Made by a program: the position numbers and the translations under genes | DNA from: Streptomyces sp. AC550_RSS872 | GTDB taxonomy: Bacteria; Actinomycetota; Actinomycetes; Streptomycetales; Streptomycetaceae | Direction of reading: 5' to 3' | DNA: 38,759 bases | NCBI RefSeq assembly: GCF_019049285.1 | Contig: NZ_JAGMUL010000107.1 | Coordinates: forward strand, 1-38,759 | Notes under the pieces: generated by a model | What the model was told of the DNA's origin: nothing | The model's database searches: none | Seen by the model: only the letters and a program-made list of their open reading frames with translations | Part shown: positions 1 through 8,692 of the stretch, in pieces | How the letters are laid out: each line of letters begins with the position of its first letter | Numbering within the stretch: the stretch's first letter is position 1

Positions 1-98
1 CCGTCATGGTCCTCGCACTGATCCCCGTCGCGGTTGCCTCCCCCTTCGTCCAGCGCCACTTCAAGAAGGGCATGCTCACCGGCGCCATCAAGGGCTGA
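1..98 (+). CDS. Sugar ABC transporter permease, C-terminal end (partial)
   Basis: The frame open from the left edge ends at TGA 96-98 and encodes a hydrophobic stretch followed by FVQRHFKKGMLTGAIKG. This is the standard last segment of MalG-type carbohydrate ABC permeases: the last membrane helix, then a short basic tail with a KG(M/L)xxGAxKG pattern. The rest of the gene is outside the window. Its position before a set of glycoside hydrolases suggests that it imports the oligosaccharides they release. Substrate specificity cannot be read from this fragment. Confidence 0.85.
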   Translation, partial: VMVLALIPVAVASPFVQRHFKKGMLTGAIKG

Positions 99-114
99 GC
101 CGCACATTCCGACT

Positions 115-157
115 CCGCCGCGGCCGACCTGCCTCCATCAGCGGTCGGCCGCGGCGG
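115..157 (+). terminator. Hairpin between permease gene and GH74 gene
   Basis: A perfect 15-bp inverted repeat (115-129 with 143-157, all but one pair per arm being G:C or C:G) encloses a 13-nt loop, starting 16 nt after the permease stop. There is no U-tract, as is usual for Streptomyces terminators. The hydrolase genes follow on the same strand with no obvious promoter in the remaining 58 nt, so it could equally be a partial terminator or an mRNA-stabilising hairpin that sets transporter and enzyme levels apart. Confidence 0.65.
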
Positions 158-215
158 GCCCAAGCTTCCCCCTCTCCCCACCGCTTTCTCCTCACCGCAC
201 GGAACGAGGTATGTC

Positions 216-2441
216 ATGCCCGCGTCCGCTCCGAGCCGACGTGTCGTTCTCGCCGGTACCGCGGCGACCGCCGCGCTCACCGCCGTCCCGTTCCTCCCCG
301 GACAGGCGCTGGCTGCGGCACCGACCGCCACCGCCGCGTCGGCCTACCGCTGGCGCAACGCCGTCATCGGCGGCACCGGTTTCATCTCCGGCGTTCTCTT
401 CCACCCCGCCGTCCGCGGCCTCGCCTACGCCCGCACCGACATCGGCGGCGCCTACCGCTGGGACGACCGCACCGCCCGCTGGACCCCGCTGACCGATCAC
501 CTCGGCCCGGACGACTGGAACCTCACCGGTGTCGAGGCCATCGCCGTCGACCGCACGCACCCCAACCGCGTCTACCTCGCCCTGGGCACCTACACCCAGT
601 CCTGGGCCGGCAACGGGGCGATCCTGCGGTCCGACGACCGCGGTGCCACCTGGGCCCGCACCGACCTCGGCGTCAAGCTCGGCGCCAACGAGGACGGCCG
701 GGGTACGGGTGAGCGGCTGCTCGTCGATCCGCGGGACAGCAACACCCTGTGGCTGGGCACCCGGCACGACGGGCTGCTCAAGTCGACCGACCGGGGCGCG
801 ACCTGGGCAGCCGTGACCGGATTCCCGGGTTCCCCGAGCGCCACCGGACAGGGCGTCACCTTCCTCGTCGCCGCCGGGCGCACCCTCTACGCCGGCTGGG
901 GCGACGGGGACGGTACGGCCAGTGCCAAGAACCTTTACCGCACCGCCAACGGCACCACCTGGGAAGCCGTCCCCCGCCAGCCCTCCGGTACCGCCGCCAA
1001 GGTCCCGATCCGGGCCGCGTACGACCGGTACACCCACGAGCTGTACGTGACGTACGCCAACGCACCCGGCCCAGGCGGCCAGTCCGACGGCAGCGTGCAC
1101 AAGCTGTGCACCCTCAACGGCAAGTGGACCGAGGTCACACCGGTCGAGCCGGGCGGGACCGCCGCTGACGGATCCCCCGACACCTTCGGCTACGGGGGTG
1201 TCGCCGTCGACGCCCGCCGGCCCGGCACGGTCGTCGTCTCCACGAACAACCGATGGGCCGAGATCGACACCGTCTTTCGCTCCACGAACGGCGGCCGCAC
1301 CTGGACGTCCCTGAAGGACACGGCCGTCCTCGACGTCTCCGAGACGCCCTTCCTCAAGTGGGGCGGGGACAAGCCCAAGTTCGGCTGGTGGATCCAGGCC
1401 CTCGCCCTCGACCCGTACGACTCGCGGCACATCGTCTACGGCACCGGCGCCACCCTCTACGGCACGCGGGACCTGAAGAACTGGGCACCGCAGATCCGTG
1501 GCCTGGAGGAGACGGCCGTGCGCCTGCTGATCTCGCCCCCGGTCGGGGAGGCGCATCTGATCAGCGGTCTCGGGGACATCGGGGTGATGTACCACGAGTC
1601 GCTCACGGCATCGCCCTCGCGCGGCATGGCGTCGAACCCGGTCTTCGGGTCGGCGATGGGGCTCGCCCAAGCCGCGGCCAATCCGGCGTACGTCGTCCGT
1701 ACCGGCTGGAGCAACGACGGCAACGGCGCCTACTCGAACGACGGCGGCAAGACCTGGGCGCCCTTCAAGACCCAGCCCTCCATCGCCAAGGACGCACCGG
1801 CGCCGATCGCCACCAACGCCGACGGCAGCGTGCTGCTCTGGGTGTTCGTGCACTCGGACGGCACGAAGTACCCCGCCCACCGCTCCGCGGACAACGGCGC
1901 CACCTGGTCCGAGGTCACCTCCTTCCCGAAGGGCGCCACGCCGGTCGCCGACCCGGCCGACCCGACGCTCTTCTACGCGTACGACACCGACACAGGAACG
2001 CTACTCGCCAGCACTGACAGTGGCCGTACCTTCACCGCCCGTGCGACCGGACTGCCCTCCGGGGACAGCCAGTTCAAGCTGGTCGCGGCGCCGGGCAGGT
2101 CCGGCGACCTGTGGCTGAGCACCAAGGGGGAGGGCCTGCACCGCTCCACCGACGGCGGCGCGAGCTTCTCGAAGGTCACCGGCGTCGGGGCCTCGGAGTG
2201 TCTCGGTTTCGGCAAGGCCGCGGACGGCGCCGACTACCCCGCCATCTACCAGGTGGGCACGATCGGGACCGTCACCGGCGTCCACCGCTCCGACGACGAG
2301 GCCAGGACCTGGGTGCGGATCAACGACGACCAGCACCAGTGGGGCTGGATCGGCACGGCCGTCATCGGTGACCCGCGCATCCACGGCCGTGTCTACCTCG
2401 CCACCAACGGACGCGGCGTCCAGTACGGAGACCCGGTGTGA
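216..2441 (+). CDS. Secreted GH74 xyloglucanase-like glycoside hydrolase
   Basis: The 741-residue protein has an N-terminal Tat-type signal: SRRVVLAG (residues 7-14), then an Ala-rich hydrophobic stretch and AxA near 33-35. The mature part is built of sialidase/BNR-like beta-propeller repeats (recurring S-x-D-x-G-x-T-W, for example SDDRGATW, STDRGATW, STNGGRTW), as in the tandem seven-bladed propellers of GH74. The two acidic residues expected for this family are visible: D75 in ARTDIGGAYRW and D454 in SGLGDIG. Family members cleave the beta-1,4-glucan backbone of xyloglucan, endo or from the reducing end; which mode applies here cannot be told. There is no attached carbohydrate-binding module. 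The start ATG 216 follows GAACGAGG; an ATG at 211 is out of frame. The stop overlaps the next gene by 4 nt. Confidence 0.9.
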   Translation: MPASAPSRRVVLAGTAATAALTAVPFLPGQALAAAPTATAASAYRWRNAVIGGTGFISGVLFHPAVRGLAYARTDIGGAYRWDDRTARWTPLTDHLGPDDWNLTGVEAIAVDRTHPNRVYLALGTYTQSWAGNGAILRSDDRGATWARTDLGVKLGANEDGRGTGERLLVDPRDSNTLWLGTRHDGLLKSTDRGATWAAVTGFPGSPSATGQGVTFLVAAGRTLYAGWGDGDGTASAKNLYRTANGTTWEAVPRQPSGTAAKVPIRAAYDRYTHELYVTYANAPGPGGQSDGSVHKLCTLNGKWTEVTPVEPGGTAADGSPDTFGYGGVAVDARRPGTVVVSTNNRWAEIDTVFRSTNGGRTWTSLKDTAVLDVSETPFLKWGGDKPKFGWWIQALALDPYDSRHIVYGTGATLYGTRDLKNWAPQIRGLEETAVRLLISPPVGEAHLISGLGDIGVMYHESLTASPSRGMASNPVFGSAMGLAQAAANPAYVVRTGWSNDGNGAYSNDGGKTWAPFKTQPSIAKDAPAPIATNADGSVLLWVFVHSDGTKYPAHRSADNGATWSEVTSFPKGATPVADPADPTLFYAYDTDTGTLLASTDSGRTFTARATGLPSGDSQFKLVAAPGRSGDLWLSTKGEGLHRSTDGGASFSKVTGVGASECLGFGKAADGADYPAIYQVGTIGTVTGVHRSDDEARTWVRINDDQHQWGWIGTAVIGDPRIHGRVYLATNGRGVQYGDPV

Positions 2442-4423
2442 TGCCCGAACCGCAACGACCGACCCTCGCCGCCGCCACCCGTGGCCGCCTTCTCTTCGGC
2501 GGCGACTACAACCCCGAGCAGTGGCCCGAGGAGATCTGGCACGAGGACGTCCGGCTGATGAAGGAGGCCGGGGTCAACTCGGTCACCCTCGGTGTCTTCT
2601 CCTGGGCGAAACTGGAACCGGAACCGGGCGCGCGGGAGTTCGGCTGGCTGGACCGGCTGATGGACCTGATGCACGACAACGGCATCGGTGTCGTCCTGGC
2701 CACCCCGACCTCCTCGCCCCCGCCGTGGATGGGCCGGCTGCACCCCGACACCCTGCCCGTCACCGAGGACGGCCGCACCGAGTGGTGGGGCGGCCGGCAG
2801 CACTTCTCGCACTCCAGCGCCACCTACCGGCGCTACGCCGCCGCCATCACCGAGGACCTCGCCGCCCGCTACGGCGGCCACCCGGCCCTGACGATGTGGC
2901 ACATCAACAACGAGTACTGCACCTTCGACCACGGCGACCAGGCAGCCGCCGCCTTCCGACGGTGGCTGCGGGAGAAGTACGGCACCCTCGAGGCCCTCAA
3001 CACCGCCTGGGGCACCGCCTTCTGGAGCCAGGGCTACGACACCTGGGACGGCATCCTGCCGGCCCGCCTGCCGCACTACATGCGCAACCCCACCCAGGTG
3101 CTGGACTTTCGCCGCTTCACCTCCGACATGCTCCTGGAGTGCTACGTCGCCGAGCGCGACATCGTCCGCCGGCACACCCCGCACCTGCCGGTGACCAGCA
3201 ACTTCATGCCGCTGTGGTTCGGGCAGGACGCCTGGCGCTGGGCCCAGGAGGAGGACGTCGTCTCCGTCGACATCTACCCCGACCCGCACGACCCGCTCGG
3301 CGCCCAGACCGGCGCCCTCGTCCAGGACATGACCCGCTCCCAGGCACACGGGCCCTGGATGCTCATGGAACAGGCCGCCGGGCCTGTCAACTCCCGGGGC
3401 GTCAACCACCCCAAGCCCCGCGGCCTCAACCGCCTGTGGTCCCTACAGGCCGTCGCCCGCGGCGCCGACGCCGTCTGCTACTTCCAATGGCGCCAGTCCC
3501 GGCAGGGCGCGGAGAAGTTCCACTCCGGCATGGTCAGCCACGCCGGGGAGCAGGGCCGGACCTACCAGGAGGTCAAGCAGCTCGGCGCCGACCTCGCGCG
3601 GATCGCCCCGGAGGTGTCCGGCCGGCACAGCGGCGCCGACATCGCCGTCCTGCACGACTGGCACGCCTGGTGGGCCGGTGCCCAGGACGGCCGCCTCTCC
3701 CAGCACATCGACCACGCCGGCATACTCAAGACCTGGCACCGCGCGCTGTGGCAGGCCCACCTCACCACCGACTTCGCCCACCCCGAGCACGACCTGACCG
3801 CCTACCGGCTCGTCGTCGTACCCCAGCTGTACCTCCTCACGGACGCGGCGATCGACAACCTCCTCGCCTACGTCCGCCAGGGCGGCACCCTCGTCTGCGG
3901 CTTCCTCACCGGCGTCGCCGACCAGGACGACCGGGTACGCCCCGGCGGCATGGACGCCCGGCTGCGCGCACTGTTCGGCATCCGCACCCTGCACGAGTGG
4001 TGGCCCCTGGACGCCGGGGAGACCGTCGCCTGCGAGGGCTTCCACGGCACGCTGTGGTCCGAGGAACTGGAGGCCGACGGCACCTCCGACGACACCGTGG
4101 CGTACAAGGGTGGTGAACTCGACGGATTGCCCGCCGTCCTGCACAAGGACCGAGCCTGGTACCTCTCCACCCTCCCGGAACCGGACGCCCTGCGCGGCCT
4201 GCTGGCCCGCATCGCCGACGGCGCGGGCGTCCGTCCGGTACTCGACGGCCTCCCCGAACAGGTCGAGGCGGTACGCCGGGGCGAGCTGCTGTTCGTGCTC
4301 AACCACGGCCGCGAACCCGTGACCGTCGAGGTGCCCGGCACCCACCACGACCTGCTCACCGGGACGGACCTCACGGACCGGGTCACCCTCGGCCGCTACG
4401 ACGTGGCGATACTGCGGTCATGA
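2438..4423 (+). CDS. GH42 beta-galactosidase
   Basis: The 661-residue protein has no signal peptide and is probably cytoplasmic. It starts with the typical GH42 stretch GGDYNPEQWPEEIW (about residues 21-34), followed by the (beta/alpha)8 barrel. The proposed acid/base is E159 in HINNEYC and the nucleophile E311 in LMEQAAG. The C-terminal half holds the class-I-amidotransferase-like trimerisation domain (about 390-590) and a small beta domain. GH42 enzymes remove non-reducing-end beta-galactose. In this context it would strip galactose from xyloglucan side chains after GH95 has removed fucose. The GTG start at 2438 overlaps the GH74 stop as GTGA and has GGAG 7 nt upstream; ATG 2441 is an alternative. 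The gene ends in an ATGA overlap with the next, so GH74-GH42-GH95 are probably translationally coupled. Confidence 0.92.
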   Translation: MMPEPQRPTLAAATRGRLLFGGDYNPEQWPEEIWHEDVRLMKEAGVNSVTLGVFSWAKLEPEPGAREFGWLDRLMDLMHDNGIGVVLATPTSSPPPWMGRLHPDTLPVTEDGRTEWWGGRQHFSHSSATYRRYAAAITEDLAARYGGHPALTMWHINNEYCTFDHGDQAAAAFRRWLREKYGTLEALNTAWGTAFWSQGYDTWDGILPARLPHYMRNPTQVLDFRRFTSDMLLECYVAERDIVRRHTPHLPVTSNFMPLWFGQDAWRWAQEEDVVSVDIYPDPHDPLGAQTGALVQDMTRSQAHGPWMLMEQAAGPVNSRGVNHPKPRGLNRLWSLQAVARGADAVCYFQWRQSRQGAEKFHSGMVSHAGEQGRTYQEVKQLGADLARIAPEVSGRHSGADIAVLHDWHAWWAGAQDGRLSQHIDHAGILKTWHRALWQAHLTTDFAHPEHDLTAYRLVVVPQLYLLTDAAIDNLLAYVRQGGTLVCGFLTGVADQDDRVRPGGMDARLRALFGIRTLHEWWPLDAGETVACEGFHGTLWSEELEADGTSDDTVAYKGGELDGLPAVLHKDRAWYLSTLPEPDALRGLLARIADGAGVRPVLDGLPEQVEAVRRGELLFVLNHGREPVTVEVPGTHHDLLTGTDLTDRVTLGRYDVAILRS

Positions 4424-6630
4424 CCCCGACCTCGACCCCGGCCCACGGAACGTGGGAACCGCAGCCCGCCGCGCGCTGGGAGGATGCCTTCCTCAGCGGC
4501 AACGGCCACCACGGCACCCTTGTGTTCGGTGATCCGAACGACGACCGCGTCATTGTCACCCATCACACCCTGGTGCGCCCCAACGGCAGCGACACCCGTC
4601 CCCCGAAGCTCGCCGCCGACCTCCCCGCCCTCCAGGACCGCCTCCTGGCCGGCGACCACACCGCGGCGGAAAGTTTCACCGACGGCCGCCCGCTCGAGTG
4701 GGTGCAGCCCTTCCACCCCGCCTTCCAGATCCGGCTGCGCCGGCCGTCCGACGCAGGGCACGGCTACCGCCGGTCCGTCGACTTCGCCACGGGCGTGGTC
4801 CGGGCCGAGTGCGCCGACTGGACCAGCGAGGTCTTCGTCTCCCGCGCCGACGACGTGATCGTCCAGCACATCACGACACCCGGCCCCACCCTCGGCATCT
4901 CCCTGGACCACCTCCTCCCCGGCGCCCCCGCCGCACTGGGCGTCGGCCACGGAGCCGTCCTCACCCCCGAGGGCGCCCTGCTCAGCCTGCGCGCCCGCTA
5001 CCCCGACAGCGACCGCGCCTTCACCGGCGTCACACTGATCGCCGTCGACGGCGGTACGGCGGCTCTGGCTCCTCCGGGCGCACAGATCGAGCAGGCCCGC
5101 TCCGTCCTGCTCCTCACCCGGGTCCGGCGCCACACCGGCGAACTCGACGTGACCGCGGAGGGCCGCACCCTGCGCGACCTGGCGGCCACGGGACACGACG
5201 AGCTCCTCGCCCGCCATGTCGCCCTCCACCGCACCGCCTACGAGCGCGTCACCCTCGACCTCACCGCCGACCCGGACCAACGCGCCCTGCCCGGCTCCGA
5301 GTTGCTGAAGCGCCCGAGTGCCCCCGGCCTGCTGGAGCGGCTCTTCGCGGCCGGCCGCTACCACCTGCTGTCCGCCAGCGGCCTCTTTCCGCCCCGGCTG
5401 ACCGGCCTGTGGACCGGCGACTGGAACACGGCCTGGTCGGGCGCGTTCACCAACGACGCCAACCTCAACCTCCAGACCGCCTCCGCAGCGGCCGCCGCCC
5501 TCCCCGAGGTCACCGAGGCCCACGCCGCGCTGCTCCAACGCCAGCTGCCCGACTGGCGCGACAACGCCCGCGCGGTCTTCGGCACCCGGGGCGTGGTGGC
5601 CCCCGCCCACACCGACGGCGAGTCCGGGCACATCTACCACTTCAACCGCGAATACCCCCTGCACCTGTGGACCGCCGGAGCCGACTGGCTGCTCAAGCCG
5701 CTCGTCGACCACGACGAGACCCACGGCACCCGCGACCCGCGCACCGCCGCCGCCCTCGCCGAAGTCGCCCACTTCTACGAGGACTTCCTGACCCGGACCG
5801 ACGACGACGGCCACCTGGTCGTCGTCCCCTCCTACTCACCCGAGAACCGGCCGGCGAACGCCGGCTGGGGCACCATCAACGCGGCCATGGACCTCTCGGC
5901 GGCCCGGCACGCCCTGCTCACCGCCGCCGACCACCACCCGGACACCCCGGACGCCGACCGCTGGCGAGCCCTCGCCGACCGCCTCCCTCCGCACCGGATC
6001 AACGCCGACGGCGCCCTCGCCGAATGGGCCTGGCCCGGCCTGGAGGACACCTACGACCACCGCCACCTCAGCCACCTCTACGGCGTCTGGCCGCTCGACG
6101 AGATCACCCCCTACGACACCCCCGGCCTCGCCGCGGCCGCCCACCGCGCCCTCGAACTGCGCGGCGCCGAGAACGACTCGGCGCACGGCCACCTCCACCA
6201 CGCCCTGATCGCGGCCCGCCTCAGGGACGCCGACCGGGTCGCCCACGCCCTCGACCAGGTCCTGGACGGCGACTTCTTCCACGCCTCCCTGATGAGCGCC
6301 CACTACCCGAACCGCGACGTCTACAACGCGGACGCCGCGCACACCCTGCCCGCCGTACTGATCGAGATGCTCGTGCAGTCGACCCCGGACCGCCTGGTCC
6401 TGCTGCCCGCCCTTCCCCCCGCCTTCCGGGAGGGCCGGCTCCGGGGCGTCCGCACGCGGTTCGGCGCGGAGGTCGACCTGACCTGGACGCGCGACGGCGC
6501 GAGGGCGGTCCTGAAGCCGTCCCGCACCGTCCGTGTCGAACTCCGGACTTCATCCGGCGACGACGTCGACAAGCAGCCGCTCGACCTCGTCGCCGGAGAA
6601 GACCACGTCCTCACATTGGGGGCGTGGTAA
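4420..6630 (+). CDS. GH95 alpha-L-fucosidase
   Basis: The 736-residue protein has no signal peptide. The N-terminal beta domain begins with PAARWEDAFLSGNGHHG and HHTLVRPNG, a recognisable GH95 start, and an (alpha/alpha)6 barrel follows. Residues that match those of characterised GH95 enzymes are N348 and N350 in NLNLQ, and E475 in PSYSPEN, the expected general acid. HRHLSHLYG (from about residue 547) is also conserved. The aromatic motif that usually follows the Asn pair (MNYWPAE) is replaced by TASAAAA, which may change subsite shape. Family members release alpha-1,2-linked fucose, and a few act on galactose; fucose on xyloglucan is so linked. It overlaps GH42 by ATGA, and GH12 begins 38 nt downstream. 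Cytoplasmic location implies import of fucosylated oligosaccharides. Confidence 0.87.
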   Translation: MTPTSTPAHGTWEPQPAARWEDAFLSGNGHHGTLVFGDPNDDRVIVTHHTLVRPNGSDTRPPKLAADLPALQDRLLAGDHTAAESFTDGRPLEWVQPFHPAFQIRLRRPSDAGHGYRRSVDFATGVVRAECADWTSEVFVSRADDVIVQHITTPGPTLGISLDHLLPGAPAALGVGHGAVLTPEGALLSLRARYPDSDRAFTGVTLIAVDGGTAALAPPGAQIEQARSVLLLTRVRRHTGELDVTAEGRTLRDLAATGHDELLARHVALHRTAYERVTLDLTADPDQRALPGSELLKRPSAPGLLERLFAAGRYHLLSASGLFPPRLTGLWTGDWNTAWSGAFTNDANLNLQTASAAAAALPEVTEAHAALLQRQLPDWRDNARAVFGTRGVVAPAHTDGESGHIYHFNREYPLHLWTAGADWLLKPLVDHDETHGTRDPRTAAALAEVAHFYEDFLTRTDDDGHLVVVPSYSPENRPANAGWGTINAAMDLSAARHALLTAADHHPDTPDADRWRALADRLPPHRINADGALAEWAWPGLEDTYDHRHLSHLYGVWPLDEITPYDTPGLAAAAHRALELRGAENDSAHGHLHHALIAARLRDADRVAHALDQVLDGDFFHASLMSAHYPNRDVYNADAAHTLPAVLIEMLVQSTPDRLVLLPALPPAFREGRLRGVRTRFGAEVDLTWTRDGARAVLKPSRTVRVELRTSSGDDVDKQPLDLVAGEDHVLTLGAW

Positions 6631-6668
6631 TCCCCCCGCATTTCCCCCCACCCATGGAAAGGGACACC

Positions 6669-7382
6669 ATGGCAAAGAGCGCACTGCGCAAGATAACCAT
6701 GGCGGTACTGGCCCCGGCGATGGCCCTCGGCGCCACCGTCGGACTCGCCTCCGCCCCCGCCTCGGCCGCCGTCTGGAACACCTGCGACCAGTGGGGCAGC
6801 ACGAACCTGAACGGCTACACGCTCTACAACAACATCTGGGGCTCCGGCGCCGGCAGCCAGTGCACCTGGGCCAACTCCGGCACCAATTGGGGTGTCTGGG
6901 CCAACCACCCCAACACCGGCGGCATCAAGTCCTACCCCAACTCCACGAAGGCGATCAACAAGACCATCGCCTCCCTCGGCTCGCTCACCAGCAGCTACAA
7001 CGTCACCGTCCCGTCGTCCGGCGCGTACAACACGTCGTACGACATCTGGGACACCGACCACGACCACGAGATCATGCTCTGGGTCAACTACAACGGAGCC
7101 GTCGGCCCGATCGGCACCTCGCAGGGCAGCGTCAGCCTCGGCGGCCACACCTGGAACGTCTTCAAGGGCACCAACGGTGCCAACAACGTGTACTCGTTCC
7201 TGCGGACCTCCGACTCCAACGCCGGCACCGTGGACATCAAGCCCATCCTCAACTGGATCGCCGGCAAGGGCTGGATGTCCAGCAGCGAGACCATCGGTGA
7301 CGTCCAGTTCGGCTACGAGATCACCTCGTCGTCCGGCGGGCTCAACTTCAACACCAACAACCTGACGGTCAGCAGCAGCTGA
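6669..7382 (+). CDS. Secreted GH12 endoglucanase/xyloglucanase
   Basis: The 237-residue protein has a Sec signal peptide (KSALRKI basic start, hydrophobic core, ASA just before AVWNTC). It is a compact beta-jelly-roll GH12 domain with no binding module or linker. The two expected catalytic glutamates are E134 in HEIMLWVNY (nucleophile) and E217 in FGYEITSS (acid/base). YNNIWG and the Cys pair near the N-terminus fit the family. GH12 covers beta-1,4-glucanases and xyloglucan-specific enzymes; xyloglucan activity is inferred only from the neighbours. ATG 6669 is preferred because GGAAAGGGA lies 4 nt before it; ATG 6654 is in frame but has no such site. The open frame extends upstream through the GH95 gene, but that part is a shadow. 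Probably the last gene of the operon. Confidence 0.9.
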   Translation: MAKSALRKITMAVLAPAMALGATVGLASAPASAAVWNTCDQWGSTNLNGYTLYNNIWGSGAGSQCTWANSGTNWGVWANHPNTGGIKSYPNSTKAINKTIASLGSLTSSYNVTVPSSGAYNTSYDIWDTDHDHEIMLWVNYNGAVGPIGTSQGSVSLGGHTWNVFKGTNGANNVYSFLRTSDSNAGTVDIKPILNWIAGKGWMSSSETIGDVQFGYEITSSSGGLNFNTNNLTVSSS

Positions 7383-7409
7383 CCTGTCGCCGGGGCCGGG
7401 GTCGTCCCC

Positions 7410-8597
7410 TCATCCGGGGTCGACCTCGGCCCGCAGCGCGTTGTAGTCCGCGAACGCCGACTCGACCTCGGCGCGGGTCAGGCCGTAGCGGGCCAGGTCG
7501 TAGTGGTGGGGTCGGGTGCCCTTCGGGCGGGCGACGGCACCGGCGAGGCGGGCGGCCTCGGCGTCGGTCCAGTGGGCGCCGACGGCGGCGTAGAGACGGG
7601 GAGCGCCCCTGGTCGGGTCGGTGCCGAGCCATGAGTACGGGGCGTCGACCACCGCCTCGCCGGGGAGGACGGTACGGGCGGCGAGCCCGCGCCGCATGGC
7701 ACGGCTGAGCAGGCCGAACCAGGTCGCCCCGATGCCGTGCAGATCGAGGGGCCGGGTACTGACGGACATGCCGTGCTCGATCAGGCTGCAAAAGGACGCC
7801 ACGGCGGTGACCGGGTCGCGGTGGCACCATATGAGCGTGGCGTCCGGGAACACGGTGTGCAACGCGTCCAGATTGCCCAGGTGCAGCGGCGACTTGAGGA
7901 TCCAGCGGCGGCGCGGGCGGCCGTACTGGAGCACCTGGAAGACCTGCTTGAGATACCGGTAGTCGTCAGTGAAGTCCCGCTCGCGGTACCACGCCTCGTA
8001 CTCGGGGATCCTGGCCTGCGACAGCGGCATCAGCGCGTGCGGGAGGGCGAAGGTGCACTCCTCCGGGCCCTCGGCGGCCATCGCGTGGATGTCGCGGAAG
8101 CGCGGCGTGAAGAGGTTGGCGCCCTGGACCATCCGGCGCCCGGCCGTGATCGCCCTACGGCGCTCGCGCGGTGGCAACTCCAGGTCGGGGCCGAGCAGTT
8201 CCCACAGAAGGGGGCTGCGGTGTTCCTCCGCCAGCGACAGCACGGCGTGCGTCACCGTCGTCGCCGTGCGTGGCAGGCCCACCACGAACACCGGCCGCTC
8301 GATCGGCTCCCGCTCGATCTCCGGGTGCTCGGCGATCAGCCTCCGCACCCGGGCCCGGTTGGCGAGATGCCGCCGCACGAAGACCTGCGCCGACTGCCAC
8401 CCGACCGGCGTGAGGTCCTCAGCCTCGGCCCACCACCCCAGCAGCGCGCGGAAGTCGTCCACGAACTGCCGGTCCCCGTCCACCACTCCCGTCTCCTCGA
8501 CGATCCGGTCGAAGACCCGGCTGGGGGAACGACGCGATCCGAAGGCGGGCCGCAGCAACTGGTTGGCCAGGGTGAGGGCGAGGGGAGAGGAGGACAC
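7410..8597 (-). CDS. Sulfotransferase family protein
   Basis: The 395-residue protein has the PAPS-binding signature of the sulfotransferase fold: a 5'-phosphosulfate loop VVGLPRTATT (about residues 105-114) after a beta-strand, and a 3'-phosphate-binding segment WCHRDPVTAVASF in the second half. It resembles the broad actinobacterial Sulfotransfer_3 group, which transfers sulfate from PAPS to hydroxyls of small molecules or lipids. The acceptor is unknown. There is no signal or membrane segment. It starts with GTG and lacks a clear ribosome site; a TAGGGT box 6 nt before the start suggests a leaderless message. It converges on GH12 (27 nt between stops) and lies 95 nt beyond the stop of GH31 on the same strand. 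A role in xyloglucan use is not evident, so it may be a bystander. Confidence 0.75.
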   Translation of the reverse strand: MSSSPLALTLANQLLRPAFGSRRSPSRVFDRIVEETGVVDGDRQFVDDFRALLGWWAEAEDLTPVGWQSAQVFVRRHLANRARVRRLIAEHPEIEREPIERPVFVVGLPRTATTVTHAVLSLAEEHRSPLLWELLGPDLELPPRERRRAITAGRRMVQGANLFTPRFRDIHAMAAEGPEECTFALPHALMPLSQARIPEYEAWYRERDFTDDYRYLKQVFQVLQYGRPRRRWILKSPLHLGNLDALHTVFPDATLIWCHRDPVTAVASFCSLIEHGMSVSTRPLDLHGIGATWFGLLSRAMRRGLAARTVLPGEAVVDAPYSWLGTDPTRGAPRLYAAVGAHWTDAEAARLAGAVARPKGTRPHHYDLARYGLTRAEVESAFADYNALRAEVDPG

Positions 8598-8603
8598 GGC
8601 GGG

Positions 8604-8629
8604 ACCCTATCGCGTCGAAATCGCTTCAG
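8604..8629 (-). promoter_or_regulatory. Weak -10 box and operator-like half-sites before sulfotransferase gene
   Basis: On the minus strand a TAGGGT hexamer (8604-8609) ends 6 nt before the GTG start. Upstream, 8614-8629 contains GAAGCG and TTCGAC halves like those of the palindromes at the LacI gene, but with one extra base between them and further mismatches. No good -35 box is present. It may be a degenerate operator or chance. Confidence 0.2.
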
Positions 8630-8692
8630 CAGTAAGGAAGTTGGGGGGCGAACCGGAAGACCTCCACCCGCCGGCCGCCCCCCCCGACACGG

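Noticed and set aside
4698..6668. Upstream extension of the GH12 frame through the GH95 gene
   Set aside because: The segment is Arg/Pro-rich out-of-frame translation of GH95; the GH12 signal peptide and ribosome site fix the start at 6669.
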